Assembly (NCBI GenBank): GCA_945643635.1
Contig: CALZFC010000041.1
Coordinates: 3,580,501 to 3,644,500 of the forward strand
Direction of reading: 5' to 3'
DNA length: 64,000 nt
Source of the DNA: Allodiplogaster sudhausi
Taxonomy: Eukaryota > Nematoda > Chromadorea > Rhabditida > Diplogasteridae
A program made the position numbers and the translations under genes. Position 1 is the first letter of the stretch, and each line of letters begins with the position of its first letter. Below, piece after piece: positions 1 through 11,129 of this stretch. Below the pieces are notes generated by a model. The model worked only from the letters and a program-made list of their open reading frames with translations. It was not told the origin of the DNA and ran no database searches.

Positions 1-311
1 GCGATTTCGAGGCGTCGCAAGGGAGAAAGACAACAGGCGAGAGAGAGAAATAGAGAAAGAGAGAGCGAGAGAGAGAGAGAGCCTACAAAGAAACAGAGCA
101 GCCGAGGGAAGCGTTGACTCAGAGAGGCGCAGACAACAGACACTCGTGGTATCGACCGCCCACTTTGCCCGCTCGGACCTTCGGCCCTATGCTATTATGG
201 CCTTGCGTTATTCCTATTAATGTCTGAAAAATATTTTTGTTGTTCGAATTGTGACTTTGTGATATGTGTGTGTTAGATCATTGATGCATATGCATGTATG
301 TACATACATAT
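1..311 (+). repeat. Family A dispersed repeat, copy 1 (5' half only)
   Basis: Begins at the window edge inside the repeat. It shows the family order: a purine-rich GA tract, a GCAGAGCAGCCGAG block, a TATCGACCGCCCAC block, then an AAAATATTTT block and a GTATGTACAT tract. The second half with the two hairpins is absent. No coding potential is visible. The 270 bases that follow, to 584, show nothing recognisable. Confidence 0.7.
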
Positions 312-584
312 GGCCTGAAATGCCCGGAAACCCCTCTTGTTAAATCTATGTTTGTGATTTCAGCTAAAAAAGTTTAATGAGAAAGCAGAAAGCTTTTCTA
401 GAGCCTTTAACAAGCTATTGATTGCAAAAAAACGTTAAGCTGCAACAGGTTTATGTCGATTTAAAAATTAGATCACCGCTATCTCGAAAAAAATTTTGTC
501 CTCTCTCATTTTTTTGTTGTTGTTAGGTTGAACCATTACAGTAACCTCAACGTTAGCCTTAGCATAATACTTAATTTTACTTAA

Positions 585-805
585 TATTTTATCGAATTTT
601 GTATTTGCCTGGAACCGGAGAGAAGCCAGCGACCTACTAGTGCGAATACCTTCTACTCCATGCATTAGTCAAATAAAGTGGGAGAGATAGTGCATGGAAA
701 GTGCAGAGAAGCAGAGCAGACGAGAGAAACAGAGAGGCGCCGAGAGGATCAGAGAATGAACAATCATGGTATCGACCGAATGCTATTCCGTGGCCTAGCG
801 TCTTT
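585..805 (+). repeat. 221-bp perfect direct repeat, copy 1
   Basis: Identical over 221 bases to 1892-2112 by direct reading. The repeat contains the start of a family A element (GCAGAGCAGACGAGAG and the TATCGACCGA block) preceded by about 110 bases of other sequence. Perfect identity among otherwise diverged repeats points to a recent duplication or an assembly artefact. Confidence 0.9.
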
Positions 806-1165
806 TAATGACATAAAAATATGTTCGCTTTACGAGCTACAACTTTGTTATGTTTTGACGCGTAATTTGCATGTCGTGGGTGGATCTCGTACGCGGAATC
901 CACATTGATGCCTATCTACATATGTATGTATGAATGGACATATTTGTCAAGATAATAAAAAGAATTTTTTAAATCGTCTTTATAAAAGAAGCAGTGATCT
1001 TCTCATAAGAGTTTTTTTCCATTTTCAAATAATTACTTTGCAGTCCCATTCCTCTCGCCATACATGCGAGCGTTCACAGCAATTCTGGCAGCATAGACCT
1101 GCCTGGAAAACGGATGACAATGAGGACTTTTTACAAACAACGTCTTTTCACAACGATATCAACAT
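690..1165 (+). repeat. Family A dispersed repeat, copy 2
   Basis: Contains both halves of the family. The 3' half has an acceptor-like TTTGCAG, then hairpin 1 at 1054-1070 (stem CTCGC/GCGAG, loop CATACAT) and hairpin 2 at 1087-1103 (stem GGCAG/CTGCC, loop CATAGAC). Its 5' part overlaps the 221-bp direct repeat. Short open frames across it end quickly and are not conserved between copies, so I read it as non-coding. Confidence 0.75.
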
Positions 1166-1891
1166 ATGTAGTTGACTAATAGTAAATTGACTAATTTTAC
1201 TAACAAATTAGTTGTTCCCAAAGACGAATGTGTCTGAAAAAGTCGTCTTTTGGCAACATTGAAGTGAAAGGCATCGAAGACGAGGAAGGTATTTTTTATC
1301 ACAAGTAAAATTGGCCAACAAGTTTATTATAGCAAGTCCGCGATGATCTCTCTCTTGCAGACCATAAACGCGATAGTAGTCAATCGGATGAAATGCTGGA
1401 AGTACCAAGATGGTGGTTCGCGTTCGCCGATTCAACGTCCGATTTTTTTGACGTTTTCGCCATTCGACTGCTGACAATGAACTGTTGTACACCACAAGCG
1501 TCATGTCAGTCGAAAAGGATGAAGCGCGCGCCGTGTATCCAGCATTCGAAGATGCTCGACGGCTCATGAATTCGAGAATTGAAGGTTAGTATTTACATCC
1601 CAATGAGATCTTGAATCCGCAGAAGCTTCATCCCCTTTTCATTGAATTTTCTGTAGTGTGCAACGCAACAATTCTGAAAGTCCTTCCCGCGTAAATATTG
1701 GCGAGTATACGTTTGTTGAGCTGGCCGCCCACGCGTATCTCTCGTCTAAAGGACACACGATCATGGCTTCGGCTTCTTTTGTAAACATGGCCTTGAGAAG
1801 AGTCGGTGCAGACGGGAGCCCATCATCCTTCACGGCACCTCACTTCGAAACCGCTTGCCGAAATTCCGTCTGCTCGGCGACATAGAGAAAG

Positions 1892-2112
1892 TATTTTATC
1901 GAATTTTGTATTTGCCTGGAACCGGAGAGAAGCCAGCGACCTACTAGTGCGAATACCTTCTACTCCATGCATTAGTCAAATAAAGTGGGAGAGATAGTGC
2001 ATGGAAAGTGCAGAGAAGCAGAGCAGACGAGAGAAACAGAGAGGCGCCGAGAGGATCAGAGAATGAACAATCATGGTATCGACCGAATGCTATTCCGTGG
2101 CCTAGCGTCTTT
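1892..2112 (+). repeat. 221-bp perfect direct repeat, copy 2
   Basis: Identical to 585-805. This copy lies between two blocks of the helicase remnant, so it interrupts that gene. Confidence 0.9.
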
Positions 2113-2503
2113 CTGATCGTTAGAATATGGTTGGCGCCCGATTCAGACGTGGAAATTTCTTTTTTTTTTTGGGATTAGGACTTTCCTGAATATCCCCGAT
2201 TTTCTCATCTCGACCCTCTCGCAGCACTGCATCCCATTTTTATATCTACTTTAAAAAATATACTTGCCATCGTTCGTTGTCTCCCAAGGGCCCGCGTCGC
2301 TCTCGTGGGTGACACGAAACAGCTCCCGCCCTTCAAGTACGATCCAGAGAATGTCGCTCAGAGATTCGCAGCGCAACCGGCACTCTCCGTCGCTCGACGA
2401 CTAGGGAAGTTCTCCACGGTTTTCCTGCGTCAGATCTACCGCATGCCGAAGAGCTTGGCAAGACTGTCATCTGATCCCTTCTACAACGGATACCTGCCGC
2501 GAC

Positions 2504-3603
2504 ATTAATCTTGCCTTTTGTCCTGGACATGTCATGGACAAGCGGTCATGACCGTTTGTGGTCATTACCATGTCATGGACAAGTCATGGACATGTCATGG
2601 ACACCTGCACAAATGTGTGTTAAAATACTTTTTTTGACATATTCTGCTCTTTTTACCGTTATTCTGTATTTGTTTCACAAAAACAATCAAATTAAAAAAA
2701 GAGAAGCTAAAACGGTTCACTCTAAGTCCACTTTTGAAAAAAAAATCAACTTTTTACTTCGAAGTGCACCAGACAGGTTATTTACTTATGCACCAAACAA
2801 TTGGAAGAGGGTCACCCACTCCGGCTGGAGAAACAGGCTGCAGATTGTCATCTGCTTGAAACTATCGAATACCCATGATCAGATTCATTTCCATCCCCCA
2901 ACTCTTACACCCTAGTACCTTCCTGCAAGCCAGTTTCCCCGTATGTTTCCCCTTCTCATGCACAACCAAATCTCGAGAAAGATGTTACAACATTTATAGA
3001 TGTGGCTTCAGAACATGGGCATAACAGAAAGGATGGGAGAGAGAAACATAGCAGAGGAACGGGTGCAATCAGTGCAACATTCGCGAGCACTGCTTGAATA
3101 CGATGGCGCCGAGCATAGGAGTCAGTCAGTAATTCAGTCTAGAAAACAAAACAACACAAAATGTGTGCAGCCTGTTAAAGACAGTGGAAGAACGTTCTTG
3201 CATTCATTCGAGAATTGTTGGCTCGTAAAAAAATTTCCCCCCAAATTGACTTCAAACAAAACTAAAAAAAGAAGTGCCATATGTCATCAACTGTGTCGCA
3301 TGCCATAATTTGTCCGGGACATCGGTAGTAACCGCGAGCGTGTCACTCTGTGTTCTCCGCGTTTATGCACTCTCTCGCTATGGTCATGACCACGTAAGGG
3401 ACAAGCCCACCAAAGTGTCCATGACCTTCGAGATTTCTTTCTTTTTTGTCCAGGACACGTCCAGGACATGTCTTAGACATGTCCTAGACCCCTGTGTATT
3501 AAGATAGGCAGAAGTGGATGTGTCCAGGACATGTGTCCGTTTCATTCTGAAACGGTTATGACCGCTTGTCCTTGACATGTCCAGGACAAAAGGCAAGATT
3601 AAT
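2504..3603. mobile_element. 1.1-kb non-autonomous TIR element at a TTAA-type site
   Basis: The two ends are inverted repeats of about 55 bases with two mismatches: the left end runs inward from ATTAATCTTGCCTTTTGTCC and the right end is its reverse complement finishing at 3603. ATTAAT, containing TTAA, occurs at both borders, as expected of piggyBac-like TTAA duplications, but it is palindromic, so the exact border is ambiguous. Subterminal regions (about 2520-2605 and 3310-3600) are full of short GTCC(A/T)GGAC and GACATGTC words. The longest internal frames have no transposase similarity, so it would need a transposase from elsewhere. It sits within the helicase remnant. Confidence 0.75.
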
Positions 3604-3837
3604 GCTGCGGCTGCACTCCGAGGTGACAATTGCGCAATTGACACCGTTAGGCGTAGCCGAACTCACCCGATACGCGAATGCCATCTTCGTGCTGATGAGC
3701 GTGAACGGCAGACAAAAAGGCGTTGGCACGTCTCTCGAGAATCCGATGGAAGCCGAAGCAATCGTACAAATCTCGCTAAAATCGCCTCTCGAGAAGAGAT
3801 TGCGGTAATCTCCTTTTATCGTGCGCAGAGCAAGGAG

Positions 3838-4395
3838 TTTAATAGAGAAAATATAAATCGATTTAGTTAAAAAAAATTCTGATTATAGTGCACTCTATCA
3901 TCGCCTGAGGACTGGGAAGCTCACACTGGCATCGCATCCACTCTGCTCGTAAATGGCACAACAGCGCAACAACGATTCACGTAGGAATTAAATAACGTCA
4001 GTGTTATTTGTTCAGGCAGCGAAGGCGAGATTTATAAGCGAAAGCTCTGAACTATAGGATTCGATAGGATTCGAAGGCAAAAATGATATGCAAAAATCTT
4101 TTAGATGCACGGAATTCGGCACCTGAGAGGCACATCAGCGAACTTGCAACGGAATGGGACATCTCCGCCAAGTACTATCATTTCAATTGATGAAGAAAAT
4201 GTGTACCACATAAGAAATAAAGAAATGAATCACATAAGTAATGAGAAAATGTGTATCACATTAGAAATAAAAAGAATGTATGTCACATAAGAAATGAAGA
4301 AATGAATCCTACCATGAAGAAAACCTGTATCAAGAAGGATGCAGTTTAGAAAAATTAAAGTGAAATGGTGTACTCTCACTACAAGTGAAGAAAGC
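3838..4395 (+). repeat. Family E repeat with degenerate coding segment, copy 1
   Basis: Diverged copy of the stretch at about 29350-29860: the same order of GCATCCACTCTG, a GTCAGTG(T/A)TATTTG block, a TTTATAAG block and a tail of repeated AAGAAATGAA words ending in AAGTGAAATGGTGT. One frame reads RHISELATEWDISAKY before a stop, matching the longer frame at 13400-13560. The coding part is broken here. Confidence 0.6.
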
Positions 4396-4859
4396 CTACA
4401 ATGAGGAAATATCGCACCCTCCTCATTCTTTTTTTTTAATAACATCTAGGACCCTCTTAAATATCTTCCTTCTGTCTCCCTTCCTTTCAGTGAGAGAATC
4501 AAAGAAGTAAAATATGATTGGAGGAGACGTCGAATATGCATCGGTATACTTGTGAATTGAGGAGAGTCACTTACTTACAATTAGCATCCGAAAGTGGCGA
4601 TCAAGGAAAGGACAATGAGGGTAAGAGAGATGGGAGAGTTGGAGGAGAGAAGCTTGGAGTAAGACGTAGTGTAAAGGAGGTAGATGTGGAAGAAATAGTG
4701 AAGAGAAAGAGACAACGGGCAAAAGAAAGAGAGAGAGATAGAGGCAGAGAGAGATGAGAGAGAGAGTAGGTGCGAGAGAACGAAAAAAAGAGAGAGAGAG
4801 AATAGTAGCGAGAGAGAGAGTGGAAAGCGAGAGAACGAGTGATAGCGGATAGAGAGATG
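4396..4859. other. Non-coding stretch with GA-rich microsatellite
   Basis: Mostly GA-rich simple sequence (about 4690-4860) leading into a family B repeat. Frames such as those rich in Arg/Glu or Leu/Ser are products of the simple repeat. No gene seen. Confidence 0.6.
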
Positions 4860-5330
4860 GAGATGGAGGGACGTGTGTACTAGGGCCTGCTCGGGTCATA
4901 GCCAGTTGCACCCCCACACGATCCGGGTATCCTAGTTCTTCTTTTGGCTCCCGTAGACGGCGCTTTCTACTCACTGCTGGCAGCATAAATCTGCCGCTGA
5001 CTACACGCTTTCGATGAATTTGGTAAGTGAGAGCAATTATTCTATTCATATATTCGTAATCTACTTTTCATACTCTTTCTTGTTGGAATTCTTGAAAAAT
5101 GAAAAACCGCTCAGAATCTGCCATGACCCGAAGCCGACCGCAACAAGGGGGTTTCGGGGTTGCGCGAGACCAGAAACTTGCGTGTCGATGTCGTGCTCAT
5201 GTGCTGTCGGCTCCTTTTCATTGTGCCCTTAGCTGATATGTAGTTTAGAGACGTGTGTCTTTTTTTTTATTTCCAAGACTGAGAGACCAGTCTAAACAAT
5301 AGGGGGGATGTTAAGTGGCCGGGCAGGAAG
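4860..5330 (+). repeat. Family B dispersed repeat, copy 1
   Basis: Homologous to 5960-6560 and 16900-17380. It has hairpin 2 at 4979-4995 (GGCAG/CTGCC, loop CATAAAT), then GGTAAGTGAGAGCAATTATT, and about 300 bases further an AGACT...AGTCT inverted pair. An internal part present in the other copies is missing. LTR-like sequence (family C) follows from 5308. Confidence 0.65.
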
Positions 5331-5540
5331 AGCAGCCCCCGCCCCTCAGGCTTTGAAAGAAGGAAAGATCTCCCCCCTTTGACATGCACCTTGTGTTAAG
5401 TGTTGTGTAAACGTAAGTGATAAATCAAAATCTAAGAAGTCTAGTAGAATTACCGTCAATGGGGAGATCCGGGGCCACATATGACATGTACATACACACG
5501 AGAGGCGACACACCAACGTCTTCTTGACAGGAATAAATAA
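5308..5540 (+). repeat. Family C LTR-like unit, diverged copy
   Basis: Starts TGTTAAGTGGCCGGGCAGG, parallel to TGTTACGTGGCTAGGCGCT at 17378. It shares a block equivalent to CCGTCAATGGGGAGATCCGG followed by a GTACATACACA tract with the copies at 17378 and 26370. The TGT start suggests an LTR 5' end; no gag or pol lies beside it. The following 400 bases are GA-rich and hold nothing recognisable. Confidence 0.5.
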
Positions 5541-5927
5541 GAAAAAGCGGCCGCGGATCTCTCCCTTTGTATTTCTTCTACCATCTTGTCTTCTAATATG
5601 CGATAAACTTGTCATAGAAAGAATGTGCTCATGTAGGAATGAATCAAATTACAGAGCCAGCATCACGCAGAGATTCAAATTTAGAGAACATCTGCACCCG
5701 TTATATGTATGTATGTATGTTCATATCTTAAAAAAAATCGCATCCGACAAAACAAGGAACTGACGTGAGAGGGGAGGGATAGTTGGAGGAGAGAAGCTCA
5801 GAGAAAGAGACAGTGTAAAGGAGGGAGAGTTACTAGGGAGAGAGAGAGAGGAGAGAGAGCGAGAGAACGAGCATGAAAGAGAGATGAGAGAGAGGGAGAA
5901 AGAGAATGAGAGACGAGATAGAAAGCA

Positions 5928-5959
<32 letters not shown>

Positions 5960-5964
<5 letters not shown>

Positions 5965-6560
5965 TGTAGGGAGGTGTGTACAACGGGACTGCTCGTGGTC
6001 ATCGCCTGTTGCTGCTCCTCACAATCGGGGTCTCATCACTCCTCTTTCTGCTCCCGTACACGGACGATGATTTTACAAACTGCTGGCAGCATACATCTGC
6101 CGCTGACCACACGCAATGGTTTCGATGAATTGAGTAAGTGAGAGCAATTATTGTATTTATATTTTTGTAATCGTCATACTTTTCATACTAATTCTTGTCA
6201 CAATTCTTGAAAAACTTAAAACTGCTCAGTATGAAAAGCTCTTTTATGTCCCTTATTGTTAGCCGAACCTAACATGGACCTCCCTTCTCTCTCACTTTGC
6301 CGTATCACTTATTGTTAGTCACCAGCAGCGATAACGAACAAGAGGCAGTGAAGCCAAGCATATTAATTAGGAGTGTCCGTTCCTTATCCTCTCAAGACTC
6401 GCTCTGCATGGCGCTCCGCAGGTATTTTGTGTTTCTCTTTTATCGACTGTGTTTAAAGCAATAACGGATTAGCTGTGTTTTGTTCTAAAATTTCGTTTGC
6501 TTATTTGCAGCTATCTTTTAAAAGACTCAGAAATCAGTCTTATGTATGTGGTAGGGGGAG
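5960..6560 (+). repeat. Family B dispersed repeat, copy 2
   Basis: Complete copy. Hairpin 2 lies at 6085-6101 (GGCAG/CTGCC, loop CATACAT). A GACTCGCTCTG(C/A)ATGGCGCTC block at about 6400 and a CAACTGTTT(T/A)AA-like block are shared with copy 3, and it ends with the AGACT...AGTCT pair near 6525. Non-coding. Confidence 0.65.
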
Positions 6561-7180
6561 CGTCGTCGCTCAACCTATGCAGCTTTTCAAAAACAATATG
6601 TCAATGTCTACAATAGTGACAAATATTGCAGCCATGACAAATAAGATGATTCTATATCTAACATAAGCAAATTTTCTTTCCATTCTTTCCTTAGCTTCTT
6701 GGTAGTTCTCTTTTACTCGACAGAGTGATAGTTCCGTGAGACGGAGGGAGTAAAGCGGCTGGATAATACAGATGTGCAATCAACAGCAATTAATTACGCT
6801 ACGAACTAGTTCCCGAAAGCTGTGCCATTCGCATTGCTAGTCAGCCTTCTCTCATCAACTACTCTCGATACCTTCTCCGCTCCCCGCCACCCAAAGAGAT
6901 AGAAAAAGCGGTTCAGTTCAACAATTCGGCTGTTAACACCCGCCCTCCCTCTCTCACTCATTTCCTACCCCCCTCATTCCCCCCCCCCGGCATTGATCGG
7001 CTTTTGAATAATTCCGAACTTTTCTTAGTTTCACATCTCGTAGAGAAGTGTTTTAGAAAAATCATAGTATCAGCGCTCATTTCTTTTCCGCCCTTCTCGA
7101 GGGTATCTTTTTCCAATTACAATTACAATACGGATCATATTCAGAAGATGGACACGGTTGAAACTATCATAACAAGATCA
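6561..7180. other. No gene seen
   Basis: AT-rich DNA with a short poly-C run near 6985. I find no conserved frame or family copy here. Confidence 0.5.
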
Positions 7181-7183
7181 ATT

Positions 7184-7367
7184 GTGCGTGACCAACCGCA
7201 CCAATCTACCAAATGGCGTAAAGGTCCTGGCCGATTCTCTGGCACGCATGGCATGGTCTTTCCGCTCCGAGAGCAACCCTCTAGACTTCATATTCTCACT
7301 GGTTGCAACGATCGGGGAAGAAAAATTCATCCAGGCGGTTCTTGAAGAATTGAATATTGATATTTGA
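7184..7367 (+). CDS. Orphan exon-like open frame, unknown protein
   Basis: A plus-strand frame reads NLPNGVKVLADSLARMAWSF, continues as an amphipathic stretch and ends in VLEELNIDI and a stop at about 7367. Composition and codon use look coding rather than random, and it could be a terminal exon. An upstream partner exon was not found, and I do not recognise the family. It may be a remnant of one of the nearby broken genes. It lies 190 bases downstream of the 3' end of the glutathione peroxidase gene, on the opposite strand (convergent). Confidence 0.3.
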
Positions 7368-7553
7368 GAGAAATCACAATGAACATTTATCTTGACAAAT
7401 ACAAATGTAACCATTAGGGAAACAATCCTTTGAACAGACAAACAGCTAGCGGTGCTTAAGTAAACCCGAGAATAGTTAGGCTTCACAGAAGAATTGACGG
7501 AGAAGAGAATAGGACTTAACATATGAAAGCCGAATAGAGAAAAAAATAATCAT

Positions 7554-8820
7554 TTACTGATCGTTGTGTTGATAGAGAGCCTTAATGACATCCTTCTCAA
7601 TGGACATTGGCTCGGTGGTCGGGCCGTATCTCTGGATGGGCACTCCGTCGCGGCCGATCAGGAACTTCGTGAAGTTCCACTTGATCGCATCGAAGAGAGT
7701 GCCGCCCTGCAGCAAAAAGAGTTAAAGTATGTATAACTACTCTAATCACAGGAACGTAGTCAAAACTGCTTTAAATGACGAGCCGAGCAGAAAAACGAGA
7801 AAAAAAGACTAGAGAATGGCGAAAGAAACGAAAAGCAGTGCGTACCTTCTCCTTCTTGAGGAATTTGTAGAGCGGATCGGCGTTGTCGCCGTTGACCTCG
7901 ATCTTGGCGTAGAGATCGGGCTCGAACTTGAACTTGTCGCTGACAAAGTTCTGGATGTCAAGCTCGCAAGCCGGCTCCTCGCCGGCGAACTGATTGCAAG
8001 GGAAGGCGGCCACCTCAAAGGGGACAATGTATGTCACTTACTCTAGTCGTCGTATACGAGAAAGAGGAATAAAACAATAATAAATAAATACATAAACAAT
8101 AAGTAAACAAGGAAGTAAATATTAGACAACTTTGTAACTCACCTCAAATAAGACTCATGGTCAGCTAAATGCCAGTGGTCGTGTAAAGAGAATAAATACA
8201 TAAATGAATAAATAAATAAATGATAAATAAATAAGTAAAAACGAATACAAAGTAAACTTATAAATGAATAAATCACAAATAAGTAAATGCAGAAATTACT
8301 AGCCCCAGAAACGAACCTCAAAGCCACTGCTCCTGTGCTTGTCCAGCAGCACCTTCAGCTGAGTGTAGTTCGCATTCGTCAGCCCGCATTCCGACGCAAC
8401 ATTCACGATGAGGACAACCTCAAATGGAATGATTGAAATAGGCAGGGATTCAGGACAATTCATCATCATCAAATACGTAATTTATATAATATGTTAGCGA
8501 ATGCGTCGAAAGGCAATAAAACTGTCATGAAAACCTCACGCTATTTTCCCTATTTCCCTCATAAAGACATCTAGTATCAAATGCTGCTAAAATAGAAATG
8601 AAAACATCGGTTAGTGCTCCCTATTTCTCAACTAACAGCAATTCTTCATATCATTTGAAGATTCACACCAGAGCTCATAATAATAAGCAAAGCGAAAGCG
8701 GAAATAGCCAAAAATGAGACGAGAGCCAACCTTGCCCTTGTAGCGATCGCCGAGAGAGACTTCCTTGCCACTCGCATCCTTGACGTTGAACTGGTAGATG
8801 CTGTTGTCGACGGAGGCCAT
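7554..8820 (-). CDS. gpx: Glutathione peroxidase, cysteine type (GPX4-like)
   Basis: Reduces hydrogen peroxide and lipid hydroperoxides, using thioredoxin or glutathione in this family; no signal peptide, so cytosolic. Four coding exons join in phase 0 with GT-AG introns: 8820-8731, 8418-8317, 8013-7846 and 7706-7554, giving 170 residues, the usual length. The start is the only upstream ATG in frame. The peroxidatic residue is Cys41 in [10 protein letters not shown], so this is not a selenoprotein. Trp130 and Asn131 of the catalytic tetrad are present in KWNFTKFL. The tetrad glutamine, normally in the Q-E-P motif, is Glu76 here (FAGEEPACE). Cys80 may be the resolving cysteine. The introns contain AT-rich simple sequence. 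The first codon lies about 120 bases from a family A repeat. Confidence 0.93.
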
Positions 8821-8939
8821 GGTCACTCACACGAAAGGATGGAAGAACAGTCCTTCTAGCTCACACTGGCAACCAAATGGCAACCGAGAAAGGAGAGGCA
8901 GAGGAGCGGTTTCATCATGAGCGAGCGAAAGGAAGGATG

Positions 8940-9600
8940 ACCGGGCAATCACGAGGGGAGAAAGACAACAACAATCGAGAGAGTGTGTGTGAGAGAGAGA
9001 ACAGGGGCAGTGCAGAGAAGCAGAGCAGCAGAGAGAAGTAGCGAAGCGATTTCGAAGCATCGCAAAGGAGAAAGACAACAACAAGCGAGAGAGAGAGAGA
9101 GAGAGGGAGAGAGAGAGGGAGAGAGAGGCATGACAGAGCAGAGAAGCAGAGCACCCGAGAGAAGCAGAGATGCAGAGTGGCGCAGAGGACGGACAATCGT
9201 GGAATCGACCGCCCACTCTGCTCGGATCTCCGTGTCATGCCTTTTTAATCGCTGAAAAATATTCTGGCTTGAGCTATATTATTGTGATTTTTATGTGTAC
9301 TTTGTATTGTACGTCGGTGAGGTTATACTATGTGCTCATGTTGATATCTATGATGCATATCTATGTATGAATGTATGAATGTACATATTTGTGAAGAAAA
9401 GAAAAAGAAGAAATGTAACTTTCTTTAAATATATATTTAATTGATTTGCTGTTCGCCTAAAAGTCTTTTTGTTAAATTTTTGAATAATTACTTTGCAGCC
9501 CATTCCTCTCGCCATACACGCGAGTGTTCACAGCAACTCTGGCAGCATAGACCTGCCCGAAAAATTGCTGATGATAAGGACGATTCCAAAAAGGAAAAGT
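8940..9600 (+). repeat. Family A dispersed repeat, copy 3
   Basis: Full-length copy, upstream of and divergent from the glutathione peroxidase gene. Hairpin 1 is at 9508-9524 (loop CATACAC) and hairpin 2 at 9541-9557 (loop CATAGAC), 16 bases apart. The GA tract is at 9085-9125. Serine/leucine-rich minus-strand frames across it are read-through of the GA repeat. Confidence 0.75.
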
Positions 9601-9604
9601 TTTT

Positions 9605-10480
9605 CGACCTACGCTTTCGATGCCAAGAGTTATGGCCATAAGTCTGTCTTCAACATTGTCGAGCCTGCCGATACAGTAAGCTATTACATATCTTTAGTTT
9701 AAAAAAAACTACATAGAATTCTTCGAAAGAAATAATGTCAAAAAATCAATAACATGTTGTATATAAATTAAAGTCTACGTCCAAGAAATGTGTTTTTTAG
9801 CGATGAAGGTAAATTTTTATCTCTCTTAACAGCCTCTTTAAGAGAACAAATAGGACGTAATTAAAAGAAATAGATAAGAAGCTACTTATAAATTTAGGAC
9901 TGACCGGTGGCTACATCTTCAAGAAGTGTACCGTCGGTGAGAGCAACTACGGTCTCCATGTGGTTTCTTCGATCGGAGACCACAAGCTGCGACTGTCGAG
10001 CCGGCCGCTGTCGGCTCGACAGTCATCATCACCGGCATTCTTTATATCGCGGGTATTCTTTTTAAACAATATTTTTAAATCTACTATTAAATAGGCTTAT
10101 ATAATAATCAATTAATATATAGATTATTAAACAAAATATAAAAAAATCATTGTAAATTCCATTCCCATAGCTGATTCTAAAATGTCGATGGAAGCGACTG
10201 AGATCGTTGGTGATGACAACGCTATTGAAATGTATTTGTATTGTTATTTAGTGCCAGTTTCATCAAGTGTCGTGAAGCGGCCGCGCGTGTCAGGATCGTG
10301 GAGGTATTCGACGACACTGCCGACTCCGCATTAATGGGCTATCTTCCCTTTTTCCCGTTTTCTGTTTCCTGATGCGACTTCACCGTTCGTCGAACTCAAA
10401 TCGGAGTGCAAAGACGGCAAAATCCCACAGAGCTTCAGCATCGTCGACTACACTCTTGTACAGCTGGCCGTTCGAGTTCA
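9605..10480 (+). pseudogene. Degenerate gene remnant, helicase-associated family
   Basis: Several plus-strand blocks look coding but cannot be joined cleanly. They include FDAKSYGHKSVFNIVEPADT at about 9608-9675 ending at a GTAAGC donor, GGYIFKKCTVGESNYGLHVV near 9905, FIKCREAAARVRIVEVFDDT near 10260, and SFSIVDYTLVQLAV near 10430. The last block matches GEYTFVELAAHAYL in the helicase remnant at 1680, so this is probably another broken member of that family. A perfect 11-bp hairpin lies within it. Confidence 0.45.
9993..10022. repeat. Perfect 11-bp inverted repeat
   Basis: CTGTCGAGCCG, an 8-base spacer, then CGGCTCGACAG. The arms are perfectly complementary and GC-rich in an AT-rich setting. 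Confidence 0.9.
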
Positions 10481-11100
10481 TGTTTTTTTCAGCCTGCTTG
10501 ATCCTTTATGCAATGAATGATTCCCCTTAAAACATTCACTTCTATTCTAGTCTTCTTTTCAGTTACATATTCACGACAAAAAATAACCCTCCACCTTAGA
10601 TCTTTCTTTATTCTTCTACAACAAATTCTTTTGTTTGTTAGTGCAACTGTACTGAGTATGACTCGTTTTATTGTAATGAAACTAGGCATAAAACATAACA
10701 GCTGCATCGAACAGTAAAAACAACATTAACTTAAAATAAAAGTTGGGCTAGGGTTAAGAAGAGGAAGAGTGGGATATTTCTAGCCATTCAACAAGTCCTC
10801 CTTTACGACATCTCCTCCTCCTCGTCCATGGTCATCGCTTCGGCTGATTCTCTCCACGGCAATGGCAGACTTGAAGGGGACCATCTAAATACAACTGAAG
10901 CCACCACCCGTAAATTATGAAGAAAAAATTTAAATATTCTTTCAAATAAGATAAACTTTTTCTTTCAAATTACTTTTTTAGTAATATAAGAGAAGAACTT
11001 ATCTAATTGCATGACAAAGCAATCGCCGTCCATAGTGTGCAGTGAAGACTCATCGACAGAGGCGAAAGAAGGTTAGCAGAGAAGAAATCGTTGTTCTAAC
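10481..11100. other. No gene seen
   Basis: AT-rich DNA with short frames only. Nothing conserved with other parts of the window was found. Confidence 0.5.
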
Positions 11101-11129
11101 GATACACCCTAGCCTTTTGGCCAGCCTTT

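Larger units (their letters stand above)
1500..3870 (+). pseudogene. Broken superfamily 1 helicase (UPF1/NFX1-like)
   Basis: Separate plus-strand blocks read as pieces of one SF1 helicase. An exon-like block ends near 1588 at a GTTAGT donor. A block at about 1680-1830 reads GEYTFVELAAHAYL followed by a motif Ia-like stretch. Block 2305-2505 carries the motif III-like sequence GDTKQLPPF followed by FLRQIYRMP. Block 3610-3865 carries PMEAEAIVQIS and EEIAVISFYRAQS, which in this family lie just before motifs V and VI. The Walker A and DEAD-type motifs are not visible. One copy of the 221-bp repeat and a 1.1-kb inverted-repeat element split the gene. I therefore call it a dead remnant; the assignment to a family is firm, the subfamily is not. 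Confidence 0.6.

Noticed and set aside
7554..8820. Selenocysteine (in-frame TGA) in the glutathione peroxidase
   Set aside because: The active-site codon is TGC, so the enzyme is the cysteine type and needs no SECIS element.
8827..9238. Minus-strand frames upstream of glutathione peroxidase
   Set aside because: They overlap the GA tract of a family A repeat and are not conserved in the other copies.
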